A stretch of 64,000 nt of DNA from Synechococcus sp. MIT S9220 (GTDB lineage Bacteria; Cyanobacteriota; Cyanobacteriia; PCC-6307; Cyanobiaceae): contig NZ_CP047958.1 of the NCBI RefSeq assembly GCF_014304815.1, positions 1,984,001 to 2,048,000 on the forward strand, written 5' to 3'. The notes beneath the pieces are model-generated. The model ran no database searches. It was not told the DNA's origin and saw only the letters and a list, made by a program, of their open reading frames with translations. Numbering within the stretch: position 1 is the first letter of the stretch; the number at the start of each line of letters is the position of its first letter. A program made the position numbers and the translations under genes. Shown one piece after another: positions 1 to 8,166 of this stretch.

Positions 1-2
1 AA

Positions 3-686
3 TGGGAGGCCGCAGAGAAACCTGGACAGCCATCAAAGGCATCACTCAGAGACGAGAGCGAAGACGAACTCAAGCCATCAGCAGCTGATCCAGCGCCTGA
101 TCCCCAAACTGATCCTGCTGAAACCGATGCTGATGAGGTCCTCGTGGAGGACTTGCCTGAAACGAACAACGAGGATCAAGAGGTCATCTCAGCAGACGAT
201 CAAGACGCGGATGACGCAGTGGCCTCTATTGACGTCGAAGCCATCGACGTTGAACAAGAGCTCCTCAAAGAGCCCGACGACGACAATCAGAATGGCGAGG
301 GCACTGCAGACAGCGATGTCGCCGGCAGTAATGCTGAAACTGATCAGCAATCAACTCAGCAACCAGCTCTCGATTCAGAACCGAGCTCCCAACCAGAATC
401 CGCAGAGACGGCAGCCAATTCAAACTTACCTGAAAAGAGCTCGGAAAAGAGCAAAATCAGCTCTGCAGAAAACGACGATGAAACAGCTTCAGCCGTCGCC
501 CCGATCGCGATCGAACCAGAGCAATCCCCCGAAGAGGACCACAGCCCCGACCTGAATGGCCAGGTCAGTCCCGACATCACTGGTGCCAGCACTGATGCTG
601 AAGCTCATCACGAAGAGGCCGAGACCTCCGGAAGCGAACAAGGCGATCCAGAGCAACCGTCGCAGCCCACGCCAGGGGGTGCGTGA
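3..686 (+). CDS. acidic low-complexity protein, C-terminal part (5' truncated by window edge)
   Basis: The frame is open from the first bases of the window to TGA at 684-686, giving 227 visible residues. The sequence is very rich in Asp, Glu, Ser, Ala, Pro and Gln, with no hydrophobic stretch, and looks like an intrinsically disordered tail. Nothing in the visible part identifies the family; the functional domain would lie upstream of the window. The last 198 bases run exactly antisense, codon on codon, to the DUF3493 gene on the other strand. The acidic composition from 489 onward could therefore be a reflection of that hydrophobic protein. The part before 489 is not explained this way and is probably truly coding. 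Confidence 0.55.
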   Translation, partial: WEAAEKPGQPSKASLRDESEDELKPSAADPAPDPQTDPAETDADEVLVEDLPETNNEDQEVISADDQDADDAVASIDVEAIDVEQELLKEPDDDNQNGEGTADSDVAGSNAETDQQSTQQPALDSEPSSQPESAETAANSNLPEKSSEKSKISSAENDDETASAVAPIAIEPEQSPEEDHSPDLNGQVSPDITGASTDAEAHHEEAETSGSEQGDPEQPSQPTPGGA

Positions 687-752
687 TTCACGCAGCAGCC
701 GTTCCCGCATGGCCGGGTCCAACCCCTGATCTCCCTCGGGTTCAGCGCTCAA
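489..752 (-). CDS. DUF3493 family small membrane protein
   Basis: An 87-residue protein from a TTG start at 752. The N-terminal third is charged and leads into the motif RTPWRGLRR, which I recognise from the DUF3493 family of cyanobacteria and plastids (related to the C-terminal region of the PSII assembly factor LPA1/Rep27). Two hydrophobic segments follow, roughly residues 33-50 and 64-79, and the protein ends LLWFDRDRGDG. Length and ending fit the family. An internal ATG at residue 15 would drop part of the charged head, so TTG is preferred. The 3' 198 bases overlap an acidic ORF on the plus strand. A role in photosystem II biogenesis is inferred from the family only. Confidence 0.75.
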   Translation of the reverse strand: MSAEPEGDQGLDPAMRERLLRESRTPWRGLRRLLWIALFASGGLGLFVMSFSISAGTSDVGTDLAIQVGAVVLFGGLLWFDRDRGDG

Positions 753-792
753 AAGCTGTTTGCGTGAACCTGAATGTTAATTTCCTAAGGTC

Positions 793-865
793 GCCGATGT
801 AGCTCAGCCGGTAGAGCAACGCTTTCGTAAAGCGTGGGTCGCCTGTTCAAGTCAGGTCATCGGCT
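793..865 (+). tRNA. tRNA-Thr (CGT)
   Basis: A 73-nt cloverleaf. The acceptor stem GCCGATG pairs with CATCGGC, the D arm begins GCTCAGCCGGTAGAGC, the anticodon stem ACGCT/AGCGT encloses loop TTCGTAA with anticodon CGT, and the T arm contains GTTCAAGTC. The CCA is not encoded; the discriminator base is T. Confidence 0.95.
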
Positions 866-877
866 TCGGTGTTGAAC

Positions 878-917
878 CCTGTTGCAGTCGAAGATTTCGG
901 CTGGAACAGGTTTTTTT
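878..917 (+). terminator. Rho-independent terminator after tRNA-Thr
   Basis: The outer stem CCTGTT/AACAGG with an imperfect inner stem is followed directly by seven T residues at 911-917. It lies 12 nt past the tRNA. Confidence 0.75.
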
Positions 918-1027
918 GACGCCCAACCAAAACAGCTCAGCCCGCAGCCTCTCCTGAAATTTCAGCGCAAAGGTTGGTAGCTCCGGATTATTCCTTCTGA
1001 AACGTATTTAGATCTGTCAAGCAACAC

Positions 1028-1047
1028 CACAAACCAGCTGGTTTGTG
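1028..1047. repeat. 20-bp perfect palindrome
   Basis: CACAAACCAG is followed directly by its own reverse complement CTGGTTTGTG, with no spacer. It lies in the 918-1177 intergenic stretch, where I see no convincing gene. It could be an operator for a dimeric regulator; no T tract follows, so it is not an intrinsic terminator. Confidence 0.6.
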
Positions 1048-1177
1048 ACGCCTATGTCATGAACCTGTGCAACGCAAGCAGGCGGGAGCGCTAAAACGGC
1101 AACCTTTCGAAATGCTGGGGCTTTAGATTTCCTTTAGATTTGGCCCAACGTTGTTTCTGGGCCCCGCCCTTCGACTC

Positions 1178-1273
1178 ATGGCCAAGAGTAAAAAAGAATT
1201 GGCGTTTCTTGGTGGCACGTTCCTGTTCGGACTTGGAGCCCTGGAAGTGTGCCTTCGATTCGGAGGGTTCTAA
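1178..1273 (+). CDS. candidate 31-aa membrane peptide
   Basis: A short ATG-started ORF with a Lys-rich N-terminus (MAKSKKEL), then a hydrophobic, glycine-rich stretch (residues 8-26), ending FGGF. Positive-inside topology with a single membrane helix is plausible. There is no clear Shine-Dalgarno sequence, and I recognise no family. Chance ORFs of this size are common, so this rests only on its membrane-peptide-like composition. Confidence 0.3.
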   Translation: MAKSKKELAFLGGTFLFGLGALEVCLRFGGF

Positions 1274-1345
1274 ACGAACACAATCAAGACACCCACTCAG
1301 ATATCGTCTGTCGGCAATGAGCACGAAGCAAGTTTGCTCGCATCC

Positions 1346-1368
1346 AAAAAGCCCCGCATTGGCGGGGC
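1346..1368 (-). terminator. intrinsic terminator of the 48-aa gene
   Basis: GCCCCGC and GCGGGGC flank the loop ATTG. On the minus strand the hairpin is followed by five T residues (plus-strand A's at 1346-1350). It lies about 30 nt downstream of the small gene ending at 1397. Confidence 0.8.
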
Positions 1369-1396
1369 AAGGATTCACGAAATCCGATCACTGAAA

Positions 1397-1543
1397 TCAG
1401 ATTGTGCAATCCACCAGCTTGGTGGGTGACATGTGTGCCGACGTGACATCACAACCCTCAGACGAAGCAGCAAAAGAATGCTGTGCGTCATGAAGACGAC
1501 GAGCTTTGAGCTCTTTTTCTTTGATCATTGCGAGGGTGTTCAT
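1397..1543 (-). CDS. small hypothetical protein, 48 aa
   Basis: Starts with ATG at 1541-1543, preceded by a perfect AGGAGG (minus strand of 1549-1554) five bases upstream, unusually strong for this genome. The protein begins MNTLAMIKEKELKARR and is helical and basic at first. The C-terminal half is polar, with two Cys (CDVTS and VDCTI). A strong intrinsic terminator follows. Ribosome-binding site plus terminator make a real monocistronic gene likely, although it is below the size cut-off of ordinary gene callers. Family not recognised. Confidence 0.65.
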   Translation of the reverse strand: MNTLAMIKEKELKARRLHDAQHSFAASSEGCDVTSAHMSPTKLVDCTI

Positions 1544-1949
1544 TAGAACCTCCTACAGCGCCTCAAACCCCGTTGCCTGTTTGAGATCGAACTGCGCCCT
1601 TCTTAGGGCCAACGTGTTCCAACCTTAATCGATCCAGTGGGACATGTAGAGGTGAATGCCGAACAACTTGTCCCGGGAAGACCGCACTGCCCACAAGAGC
1701 ACGATTCAAGCCCCATAAGTGCCATAGGTCATGGCTCCAAGCATTGGAGAGCCTGCTGGAGAGCAACGCCAAGCGCGATGCACACACCTCCTGGAAGCGT
1801 CGGCGGACAAAGACCACACAAGGGCACCAACTGAATCCAGACAATGGACAGCAGCGCCATCAAGGCAACGCGTCCTCACTGGCTGGGAATCATGGATTGC
1901 GGATGATGGCCTGTTCAGACGGTTTCCCGTTATGGTCACCGCTGCAGGA

Positions 1950-2087
1950 ATGGATTCAATGGGCGACTACACCGTTGCAATTTGGGCCACCATCGGGCTT
2001 GTTGTGGTGTTCACGGTGCCAGTCGTCTGGCAATTCATGCAACCCAACGACGATGACTTCGGTGATCTGACCAAGCGTCGCAAATAA
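1950..2087 (+). CDS. small single-helix membrane protein, about 45 aa
   Basis: The frame is open from 1731, but the protein-like part starts near the ATG at 1950 (alternatives 1932 and 1959). A short N-terminus (MDSMGDY) leads to one hydrophobic helix with VAIWATIGLVVVF, then a polar tail with QPNDDDFGDLTKRRK. A single helix with a charged tail is typical of thylakoid-associated small proteins, but I cannot name it. The weak hairpin CCTGTGACTTCACAGG at 2094-2109 follows without a T tract. Confidence 0.55.
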   Translation: MDSMGDYTVAIWATIGLVVVFTVPVVWQFMQPNDDDFGDLTKRRK

Positions 2088-2407
2088 ACGTTGCCTGTGA
2101 CTTCACAGGACAGCTGATCCCCATAGAGACAACGGAAGCAATCGTTGAGAATTTAAGTAGCAACCTCAATGAGCTCAAAGCTCAAGCAAACTTCAAGCAT
2201 TCCCATGTACTGCGCTGATCTGCACATAGATTTCGATTAAGGCCAGACATTAAACAAGTCACTCTCCTGACAGCCAAAACAATGCACTCAAGGAGCGAGC
2301 CAATAAAAAGAAAATGATGCTAATTTATATCAATTTACTACTTTATCGTCTTTCTGAATTCAATCAAGAAAACACTCATTATTGTTTAAAATTTGACCGC
2401 TGCCGAA
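2088..2407. other. intergenic stretch without a recognised gene
   Basis: Increasingly AT-rich towards 2300. Apart from the weak hairpin at 2094-2109, I see no conserved element, and the ORFs here have no protein-like composition. Confidence 0.4.
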
Positions 2408-2590
2408 TTAGTTTTCAAGCTGAGACTTCCTGCCTTTGGAATGGCTGTGCTTTGAAGACAGCTGCAACAAACTCGATGCTTTTTCCTGTTCTTCAACTTT
2501 CGCCAAACGATTCACAAGATCCCAGGTGTCTTGAGCAGACATTTCACCATCTGCTTCCCACTCCAAAGAAGACAAGTCAGAGGGAGACAT
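2408..2590 (-). CDS. hypothetical protein, 60 aa
   Basis: An acidic, helical N-terminal half with EWEADGEMSAQDTWDLV and NRLAKVEEQE, and a Ser/Lys-rich C-terminus. It lies 16 bases after the other small minus-strand ORF (2607-2870), so the two could be cotranscribed. There is no recognisable ribosome-binding site or family. The amphipathic composition is more protein-like than the opposite frame at 2314-2715. Confidence 0.4.
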   Translation of the reverse strand: MSPSDLSSLEWEADGEMSAQDTWDLVNRLAKVEEQEKASSLLQLSSKHSHSKGRKSQLEN

Positions 2591-2606
2591 CGCGCGGAAG
2601 ACGGCT

Positions 2607-2870
2607 TCACAACTTAATGGAAGGACTGCTGGAATCCAGCATTACAACAGCAATCAAATCTTTAATGATTTGGAAGTTGGTACTGGCGAATACGATCACG
2701 CTTGATTTTGGCTGAATGAACTCTCCCCAGCGCTCGTTGCCAAAAGCTGTGGCAAAAGCACGACCTTCCGACAATCCAGAAAAACTCATCAAACGATTTA
2801 GAGCAGTGACGTCATTGCATTCGTTGAGTCGTTGGCTCAGCTTGTGATGCACAGAGCAGCAGACAACCAA
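2607..2870 (-). CDS. hypothetical protein, up to 87 aa
   Basis: Contains MSFSGLSEGRAFATAF followed by GNERWGEF, which reads like a genuine folded segment, and a hydrophobic C-terminal stretch. The start is uncertain; an internal ATG at residue 28 may be the true one. Upstream of the 60-aa ORF on the same strand. Not recognised; tentative. Confidence 0.35.
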   Translation of the reverse strand: MVVCCSVHHKLSQRLNECNDVTALNRLMSFSGLSEGRAFATAFGNERWGEFIQPKSSVIVFASTNFQIIKDLIAVVMLDSSSPSIKL

Positions 2871-2940
2871 CCGTTGAAAAGCTCAGAACAATTCGTGAAT
2901 CCTTAGATCGGAAATCTTTGCGTCACTCGAACCTGAACAG

Positions 2941-4134
2941 GTGAGCGCCAACAATCAGACTGCGCTCACCATTGACGAGTTCATGGAGTCGGGCAGCTTG
3001 TCCAGCCGCAAAATCAGTCAACTACGTCGCAGTCACATGCGCGATGCCACCTTGGATGAGGTGTTCATTGTGCTCAGTATTGGAGCAAGCCTGATCTCGA
3101 CCCTGGGCCTGCTTGCTAACAGCTCTGCAGTGGTCATCGGCGGCATGGTGGTGGCGCCATGGATCATGCCTCTCAGGGCGGCAGCCTTCGCCATCCTGCT
3201 GGGGGAAGTAAGGCTGCTGGGTCGATCTCTGCGCACTCTGCTGGTGGGGGTTTTGAGCACCACGCTGCTCTCCTTTCTGCTCGGTTCAGTCACTGGCTTG
3301 CCACAGTTCGGCACTGAGGTTCTGGCCAGGACCTCGCCCAATTTGCTTGATCTGGGAATCGCACTCGTGGCAGGAGGTCTAGCGACCTATGCGAAGTTGC
3401 GAAGCGATGCCGTGAGTTCGCTGGCGGGAACGGCAATCGCCGTGGCTCTAGTGCCTCCTGTCTGCGTGATGGGACTGTTGCTGTCTCACCAGAGCTGGAG
3501 TGATGCCCGCGGAGCTGGATTGCTTTTCGCCACCAATCTTCTGGGAATTCTCACGGGCGGGTTGGTCCTGATGGCCTGGAAAGACCCCGAATTCCGCCAT
3601 GAACTGATCCGAAGTCGACTCAGTGTGGCCAGCTTCACACTCACAGGCCTGTTGCTGATTCCACTGGGAGGCAGCTTCATCGGATTACTGACTCAAGCCA
3701 ATCGAGAAAATAGGCAATCCATGGTGGAACAAACGGTTCGTAAATTTCTTGTCAATGAAACTCTGACCTTCAGCGATTCGGAATTAGTTGATGTGGAGCA
3801 TGTTGACATTGACTGGAAAACAACCAAAACAGGTAAGAATAAAGAAGAAGGAATTATTCGGATCATTGTTCGTGTGACGGATCCCGACCTTCCGAGCTAC
3901 AAACAGGTCACCTTGGTACAAGAGGAGATCAACAAACTCTTACAGAGTAATTACCAGCTTGTCGTCCAACGCACCGCTGTTGATGTGGTTGGGCCGAAAA
4001 AAGTGATTCCTGCTGCTCAGGAATTCGAGCAGCCTGAGATCGAACGACCCTCACCAATCAAACAGGCTGAGACTGGCCAGCCCGAAAACAATCCGCTGTC
4101 ACAACATTCCGGCAATGCGTTCGATGCCCCATGA
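2941..4134 (+). CDS. DUF389 family integral membrane protein
   Basis: 397 residues from a GTG start. A cytoplasmic N-terminus is followed by the family core: LDEVFIVLSIGASLISTLG, then NSSAVVIGGMVVAPWIMP with its polar-Gly-Pro signature, and several more helices to about residue 250. The soluble C-terminal domain (about 255-397) has a Pro/Glu-rich end. The family is conserved in bacteria, its transported substrate is unknown, and it probably sits in the plasma membrane. No upstream Shine-Dalgarno sequence is obvious. It is followed after 123 bp by the metallophosphoesterase on the same strand. Confidence 0.85.
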   Translation: MSANNQTALTIDEFMESGSLSSRKISQLRRSHMRDATLDEVFIVLSIGASLISTLGLLANSSAVVIGGMVVAPWIMPLRAAAFAILLGEVRLLGRSLRTLLVGVLSTTLLSFLLGSVTGLPQFGTEVLARTSPNLLDLGIALVAGGLATYAKLRSDAVSSLAGTAIAVALVPPVCVMGLLLSHQSWSDARGAGLLFATNLLGILTGGLVLMAWKDPEFRHELIRSRLSVASFTLTGLLLIPLGGSFIGLLTQANRENRQSMVEQTVRKFLVNETLTFSDSELVDVEHVDIDWKTTKTGKNKEEGIIRIIVRVTDPDLPSYKQVTLVQEEINKLLQSNYQLVVQRTAVDVVGPKKVIPAAQEFEQPEIERPSPIKQAETGQPENNPLSQHSGNAFDAP

Positions 4135-4257
4135 CAGTCTTTCTGAGTGGACACCATCTTCTTGCCAGTTGTTGAAGGGATTACAGGACGCAACCTTCAG
4201 CAAATCATCCGGAATCTGATGCCATCCATGCATTGATTCCGGCCATAAACTCGGCAG

Positions 4258-5325
4258 ATGAACCCGACCGGACGCCGAACTTTTCTAAGGCTGATCGCTG
4301 GCGCAGCTCTTTCAGGCGGCATCCTGGATGGCCTGTCGCGAAAGACCGGATCACAACAGCTGGGCTCAGTCTCCACTCAGACCCTTGGCGGGTTGAAACT
4401 GGGCTTGATCAGCGACCTCAACGGTTCCTACGGAAGCACGAGTTACAGCAGGGCCGTTGAGCGTGGAGTGGCGTTGCTGTTGCGGCAACAACCCGACCTC
4501 GTGCTTTGTGCTGGAGACATGGTGGCTGGCCAAAAAAGATCGCTAACCAACAGCCAGCTCAAGGAGATGTGGGCTGGTCTTGAACAAACGGTTCGAGCAC
4601 CGCTTCAACAAGCAGGGATTCCTTTGCTCCCCGCCATTGGCAATCACGATGGATCGAGTCAACAAGATCAAGGAGGCTGGATCTACGGGCGTGAGCGCCA
4701 GCAGGCTGGTCTGTTCTGGCACGGGAATCGCGGAGATCTGCAATCCGGGTTCATTCAAAGCGAGCGATTTCCCTTTCAGTACGTATGGAGACGTCCTGGA
4801 CTGTTTTTGGTCGTAATCGATGCCTCTTCAGCCAACGTTGATTTTTCACAACGACGATGGATCGAGGCAGCATTGATCTCCACCCATCGCCAACCTGACG
4901 ATCTCTGCCTGGTGATGGGCCATCTGCCGCTCACTGCCTTCAGCGAAGGACGGGCGCGCTCTGGAGAATGCATCGCCAATCCTCAGGAGCTAGCCGGTTT
5001 GATGCGAAGGGGAAGGGTTGATCTGGTGATCTCGGGTCACCACCACGCCTGGTACCCCTCTGAATCACTGGGTTTACGGCTGCTAAGCCTGGGAGCAATG
5101 GGCAGCGGACCACGCCGGATCATAGGCAGCAGTGTGACTTCACCACCATCTCTGACGCTTCTTGAGTGGTCTCGACCCTCGAAGCTGATTCGGGAAACGA
5201 CCATTGATCTCAACACCATGCAGCCCATGGACAGTGATGGTCTCCCTGCCCAGGTGAGTGTTTCTGGTTTTCCCGTGGCTCGCCGCAGAAGCCTGCTATG
5301 GCAAAGCGGATCACTGAATGACTGA
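4258..5325 (+). CDS. Tat-exported metallophosphoesterase
   Basis: 355 residues. The N-terminus GRRTFLRLIAGAAL is a twin-arginine signal. Calcineurin-like motifs follow in order: LGLISDLNG, VLCAGDMVAG, LPAIGNHDGS, VMGHLPL and ISGHHHAWYP. These supply the expected Asp, Asn and His ligands for a two-metal centre. The first motif has SDLN where DxH is typical, so the first His ligand is replaced by Asn. It probably acts on phosphoesters in the periplasm; the substrate cannot be deduced. It converges on psbA and shares the terminator at 5359-5386. Confidence 0.85.
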   Translation: MNPTGRRTFLRLIAGAALSGGILDGLSRKTGSQQLGSVSTQTLGGLKLGLISDLNGSYGSTSYSRAVERGVALLLRQQPDLVLCAGDMVAGQKRSLTNSQLKEMWAGLEQTVRAPLQQAGIPLLPAIGNHDGSSQQDQGGWIYGRERQQAGLFWHGNRGDLQSGFIQSERFPFQYVWRRPGLFLVVIDASSANVDFSQRRWIEAALISTHRQPDDLCLVMGHLPLTAFSEGRARSGECIANPQELAGLMRRGRVDLVISGHHHAWYPSESLGLRLLSLGAMGSGPRRIIGSSVTSPPSLTLLEWSRPSKLIRETTIDLNTMQPMDSDGLPAQVSVSGFPVARRRSLLWQSGSLND

Positions 5326-5358
5326 TCTGAGAGCTCACTGACCGACCAGGCAGCCAGC

Positions 5359-5386
5359 AAAAAGCCCCCTCGTGAGAGGGGGCTTT
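5359..5386. terminator. bidirectional terminator between metallophosphoesterase and psbA
   Basis: GCCCCCTC, loop GTGA, GAGGGGGC, with A's on the left (T's for the psbA strand) and three T's on the right. It serves psbA, which ends at 5424, and probably also the converging gene. Confidence 0.85.
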
Positions 5387-5423
5387 CCGATTCAGTTGAC
5401 CTGAATCGTTTGTTGATTCCAGA

Positions 5424-6503
5424 TCAACCGATGGCGGGAGCTTGCAGAGCCACAGGAGTGGACTCAGCAGCAGCCAGGTCGAGGGGGAAGTTGTGAGCGT
5501 TGCGCTCGTGCATGACTTCCATGCCGAGGTTGGCGCGGTTCAGCACATCAGCCCAGGTGTTCAGGACGCGGCCCTGACCATCAAGGATGGACTGGTTGAA
5601 GTTGAAACCGTTCAGGTTGAAGGCCATGGTTGACACGCCAAGGGCGGTGAACCAGATGCCGACAACGGGCCAGGCAGCCAGGAAGAAGTGCAGGCTACGG
5701 CTGTTGTTGAACGACGCGTATTGGAAGATCAGGCGACCGAAGTAACCGTGGGCAGCCACGATGTTGTAGGTCTCTTCCTCTTGGCCGAACTTGTAGCCGT
5801 AGTTCTGGGACTCGCTCTCGGTTGTTTCACGAACCAAGGAGGAGGTCACCAGTGAACCGTGCATGGCGGAGAACAGTGAACCACCGAAGACGCCAGCCAC
5901 ACCAAGCATGTGGAAGGGGTGCATCAGGATGTTGTGCTCGGCCTGGAACACCAACATGAAGTTGAAGGTGCCGGAGATGCCCAGGGGCATGCCGTCAGAG
6001 AAGGAACCCTGACCGAAGGGGTAAACCAGGAACACGGCGGAGGCAGCAGCCACAGGTGCGCTGTAAGCAACGCAGATCCAGGGGCGCATGCCGAGGCGGT
6101 AGGAGAGTTCCCACTCGCGACCCATGTAGCAGAAGATGCCGATCAGGAAGTGAAAGACAACCAGCTGGTAAGGACCGCCGTTGTACAGCCACTCGTCGAG
6201 AGAAGCAGCTTCCCAGATGGGATAGAAGTGAAGGCCGATGGCATTCGAGGAGGGAACAACAGCACCAGAGATGATGTTGTTGCCATAGATCAGGGAGCCA
6301 GCAACGGGCTCACGGATGCCGTCGATGTCGACGGGGGGTGCTGCGATGAACGCAACGATGAAACAGGTGGTGGCAGCCAGCAGGGTGGGGATCATCAGCA
6401 CACCGAACCAGCCCACATAGAGGCGGTTGTTGGTGGAGGTGACCCACTCGCAGAACTGCTGCCAGCCATTAGCGCCGGAGCGCTGCTGAATGGTGGTGGT
6501 CAT
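5424..6503 (-). CDS. psbA: photosystem II D1 protein, E130 (D1:2-type) isoform
   Basis: 359 residues, the full cyanobacterial length. The ligands of the oxygen-evolving cluster are present: D170, E189, H332, E333, H337, D342 and A344. The iron/chlorophyll ligands H198, H215 and H272 fall within the conserved sequence. Residue 130 is Glu ([10 protein letters not shown]), the mark of the high-light, stress-type D1. The C-terminal extension after NFPLDLA is to be removed by CtpA. Its 5' leader contains two hairpins. The gene stands alone between its promoter and terminator. Other psbA copies are expected elsewhere in the genome. Confidence 0.98.
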   Translation of the reverse strand: MTTTIQQRSGANGWQQFCEWVTSTNNRLYVGWFGVLMIPTLLAATTCFIVAFIAAPPVDIDGIREPVAGSLIYGNNIISGAVVPSSNAIGLHFYPIWEAASLDEWLYNGGPYQLVVFHFLIGIFCYMGREWELSYRLGMRPWICVAYSAPVAAASAVFLVYPFGQGSFSDGMPLGISGTFNFMLVFQAEHNILMHPFHMLGVAGVFGGSLFSAMHGSLVTSSLVRETTESESQNYGYKFGQEEETYNIVAAHGYFGRLIFQYASFNNSRSLHFFLAAWPVVGIWFTALGVSTMAFNLNGFNFNQSILDGQGRVLNTWADVLNRANLGMEVMHERNAHNFPLDLAAAESTPVALQAPAIG

Positions 6504-6567
6504 GAGAACGGGAAAGAATGTCTCCGAGGAGACGGTTACGGAAGGGCAGGAAGCCCTGCCAAGCGTG

Positions 6568-6597
6568 ATTGTAAAGCAACATTGCGCAAGATGTCGC
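6568..6597 (-). promoter_or_regulatory. candidate psbA promoter
   Basis: On the minus strand, GCGACA (6592-6597) and TACAAT (6568-6573) are separated by 18 bases. The resulting leader of about 60 nt holds the hairpins GGCAGG-AAGC-CCTGCC (6544-6559) and GTCTC-CGAG-GAGAC (6519-6532). The start codon follows at 6503. Confidence 0.5.
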
Positions 6598-6696
6598 TTG
6601 CTTTATGAAGCCGACGTGAAGAACCATTGAGACCTCGCTCAGGCGCGACCCGCCCAAAGCCAAAGCCCCTAAAGGATCACTTAAGGTTCTCAGGTT

Positions 6697-6855
6697 GTGT
6701 CTCAGGAGACGCCTGTGGTCCTCATTCGTTGGTTGATCGCAGGACAGCGTCTTGAGGAAACCGTTCCCACCAAGGCAGCGCGCCACAGGCGTCATGAACT
6801 GGAATCTCAGGGCGCAGTCGTTTACTGGAGTGAACGACTGGTCGAAACTGGCTGA
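6697..6855 (+). CDS. small conserved-looking protein, 52 aa
   Basis: GTG start at 6697; the frame opens at 6685 after a TAA. The protein reads with ETPVVLIRWLIAGQRLEE, a basic stretch AARHRRHELE and an ending with VYWSERLVETG. The balanced composition and the amphipathic segment with a Trp look genuine. It lies 35 bp before the next gene on the same strand and divergently from psbA. Function unknown. Confidence 0.5.
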   Translation: MSQETPVVLIRWLIAGQRLEETVPTKAARHRRHELESQGAVVYWSERLVETG

Positions 6856-6890
6856 ACACCCACACTGAATCAATCCATAACGCCGCGGCC

Positions 6891-7244
6891 ATGCATCCGT
6901 CTTCAGCCCCCGCCGTTCGATCGCTGGCCATGGCTCTGACCGCCGTCATGACAGCGGCTCTGACCAGTGCCTGCCAGAAACGGGCTGACACTCAACCATC
7001 AACAAACATCAGTCGCGACGCGCAAATCAGCGAGCTGCAAAACCGTGTCGACCAGCTTGAACGACGAGTCAGCAAAAACATGCCTGGTAGTGACGACAGG
7101 GGAGAGCGTGTCCCACCCGGGCCGATCAAATCCATCACCTTCCGCAGCGGCACCGCCGACGATCGGCTGAGGATCTATTGGGAAAATGGCAAGGTCAGCA
7201 GCTTGCCCTGCACGCTCGAGCAGGGCACATGGGCCTGTGGATAA
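6891..7244 (+). CDS. putative lipoprotein, 117 aa
   Basis: The N-terminal hydrophobic segment ends in the lipobox-like LTSAC at about residues 24-28. A short heptad-like stretch (ISELQNRVDQLERRV) suggests a coiled coil. The C-terminal part is predicted beta-rich, with ITFRSG, LRIYWENG and two Cys (LPCTLEQGTWACG) that may form a disulphide. It probably has a periplasmic or membrane-anchored role; family not recognised. Confidence 0.7.
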   Translation: MHPSSAPAVRSLAMALTAVMTAALTSACQKRADTQPSTNISRDAQISELQNRVDQLERRVSKNMPGSDDRGERVPPGPIKSITFRSGTADDRLRIYWENGKVSSLPCTLEQGTWACG

Positions 7245-7358
7245 GCATCTCTAGGGAGTGAATCGGATCCCCAGTCACAGCGAGACATGCCTTCCCACTC
7301 CCGAGAAACACCATTGACGAACCATGGGCATCAGGCTGTGAGCGCAGACAGGAAAACC

Positions 7359-7718
7359 ATGAACCGACTGCTGACAGCCGCCACCGGGCTTGCGCTCTGC
7401 CTGGGAGGCATCGGTGCTGTGCAAGCTGCACCCTCTTTGCCAGTCGCCCAGCCGAAGGCAGCGAACCTCGCAAGGATGCGAGCGGAGTCTTTGAACGGTG
7501 GGCTCGCGTCTTACCGCGCCGCAGCATGCATGTATGAGACAGGGGCAAGCTCATGCCTGATCTCCAAATCGGATCAGGGTTTTCTGTTCGGTTTCCTCGG
7601 CGGCCCACCAGGCTGGCAGCAGCAATCACCCCCGCGTCCCACTTTGGAAACGAGAGTGCTCGTCTCACAAGACGGAGAGCGAATCCTGGCTGTTCCTTAC
7701 AACGGTCCGATCCCCTAA
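7359..7718 (+). CDS. secreted small protein, first of a tandem pair
   Basis: 119 residues from ATG at 7359. The open frame reaches back to 7287, but the signal peptide begins here (MNRLLTAATGLALCLGG, cleaved near VQAAP). The mature part contains LASYRAAACMYE, SSCLIS, FGFLGGPPGW and the ending PYNGPIP. These landmarks recur in the next gene. Two Cys are conserved between the copies, suggesting a disulphide in the periplasm. Function unknown. Confidence 0.75.
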   Translation: MNRLLTAATGLALCLGGIGAVQAAPSLPVAQPKAANLARMRAESLNGGLASYRAAACMYETGASSCLISKSDQGFLFGFLGGPPGWQQQSPPRPTLETRVLVSQDGERILAVPYNGPIP

Positions 7719-7797
7719 TCCCCGGTCAACAGACCACAACGGATTAGTTGACAGACGCTGTTGCTCTGTCTCCGATAGAAGGGTCTTAACCAAGGTC

Positions 7798-8166
7798 ATG
7801 AACCTCTCTTCAGTAACCGCCCTGGCTGTGATCGCTGGGACAGGCGCTTTTACAGGCGCCCCAGTCATGGCACAGGCACCAGTGCCAGCATCCCAGGTGC
7901 GTGCCTTAAATCTGGCGCGCAACACAGCTGTGACCGAGAACGGTGGGCTCAGCGTCTACCGCCCCCAGCCCTGCATGTTCAAGACCAGCTCGGGCGGCGG
8001 AGATTGTCTTGTCGATGACTCTCCCAGTGGTTACACCTACAGCTTCCTTGGTGGAGATCCGGGCTGGCCTGAGGACGGCAGCGATGCCACCACGGAAACC
8101 GAAATTCAGATTGCTCCAGACGGTCGCAGTGTCCTCAGCATCATTTACAACGGGTCGCCGCGCTGA
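7798..8166 (+). CDS. secreted small protein, second of a tandem pair
   Basis: 122 residues with a signal peptide ending near VMAQAP. It shares the landmarks of the upstream gene: [17 protein letters not shown], a second Cys, [10 protein letters not shown] and IIYNGSPR. This indicates tandem duplication followed by strong divergence. It lies 79 bp after its paralogue, and its last 22 bp overlap the convergent aspartoacylase-like gene. Function unknown. Confidence 0.75.
   Translation: MNLSSVTALAVIAGTGAFTGAPVMAQAPVPASQVRALNLARNTAVTENGGLSVYRPQPCMFKTSSGGGDCLVDDSPSGYTYSFLGGDPGWPEDGSDATTETEIQIAPDGRSVLSIIYNGSPR

Noticed and set aside
2314-2715. 133-codon plus-strand ORF
   Set aside because: Composition is irregular, with no motif or plausible start; two more protein-like minus-strand ORFs occupy the same region.
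5910-6608. 232-codon plus-strand ORF
   Set aside because: It is a reverse-frame shadow of psbA, rich in Gly/Asp/His/Glu as expected from the complement.
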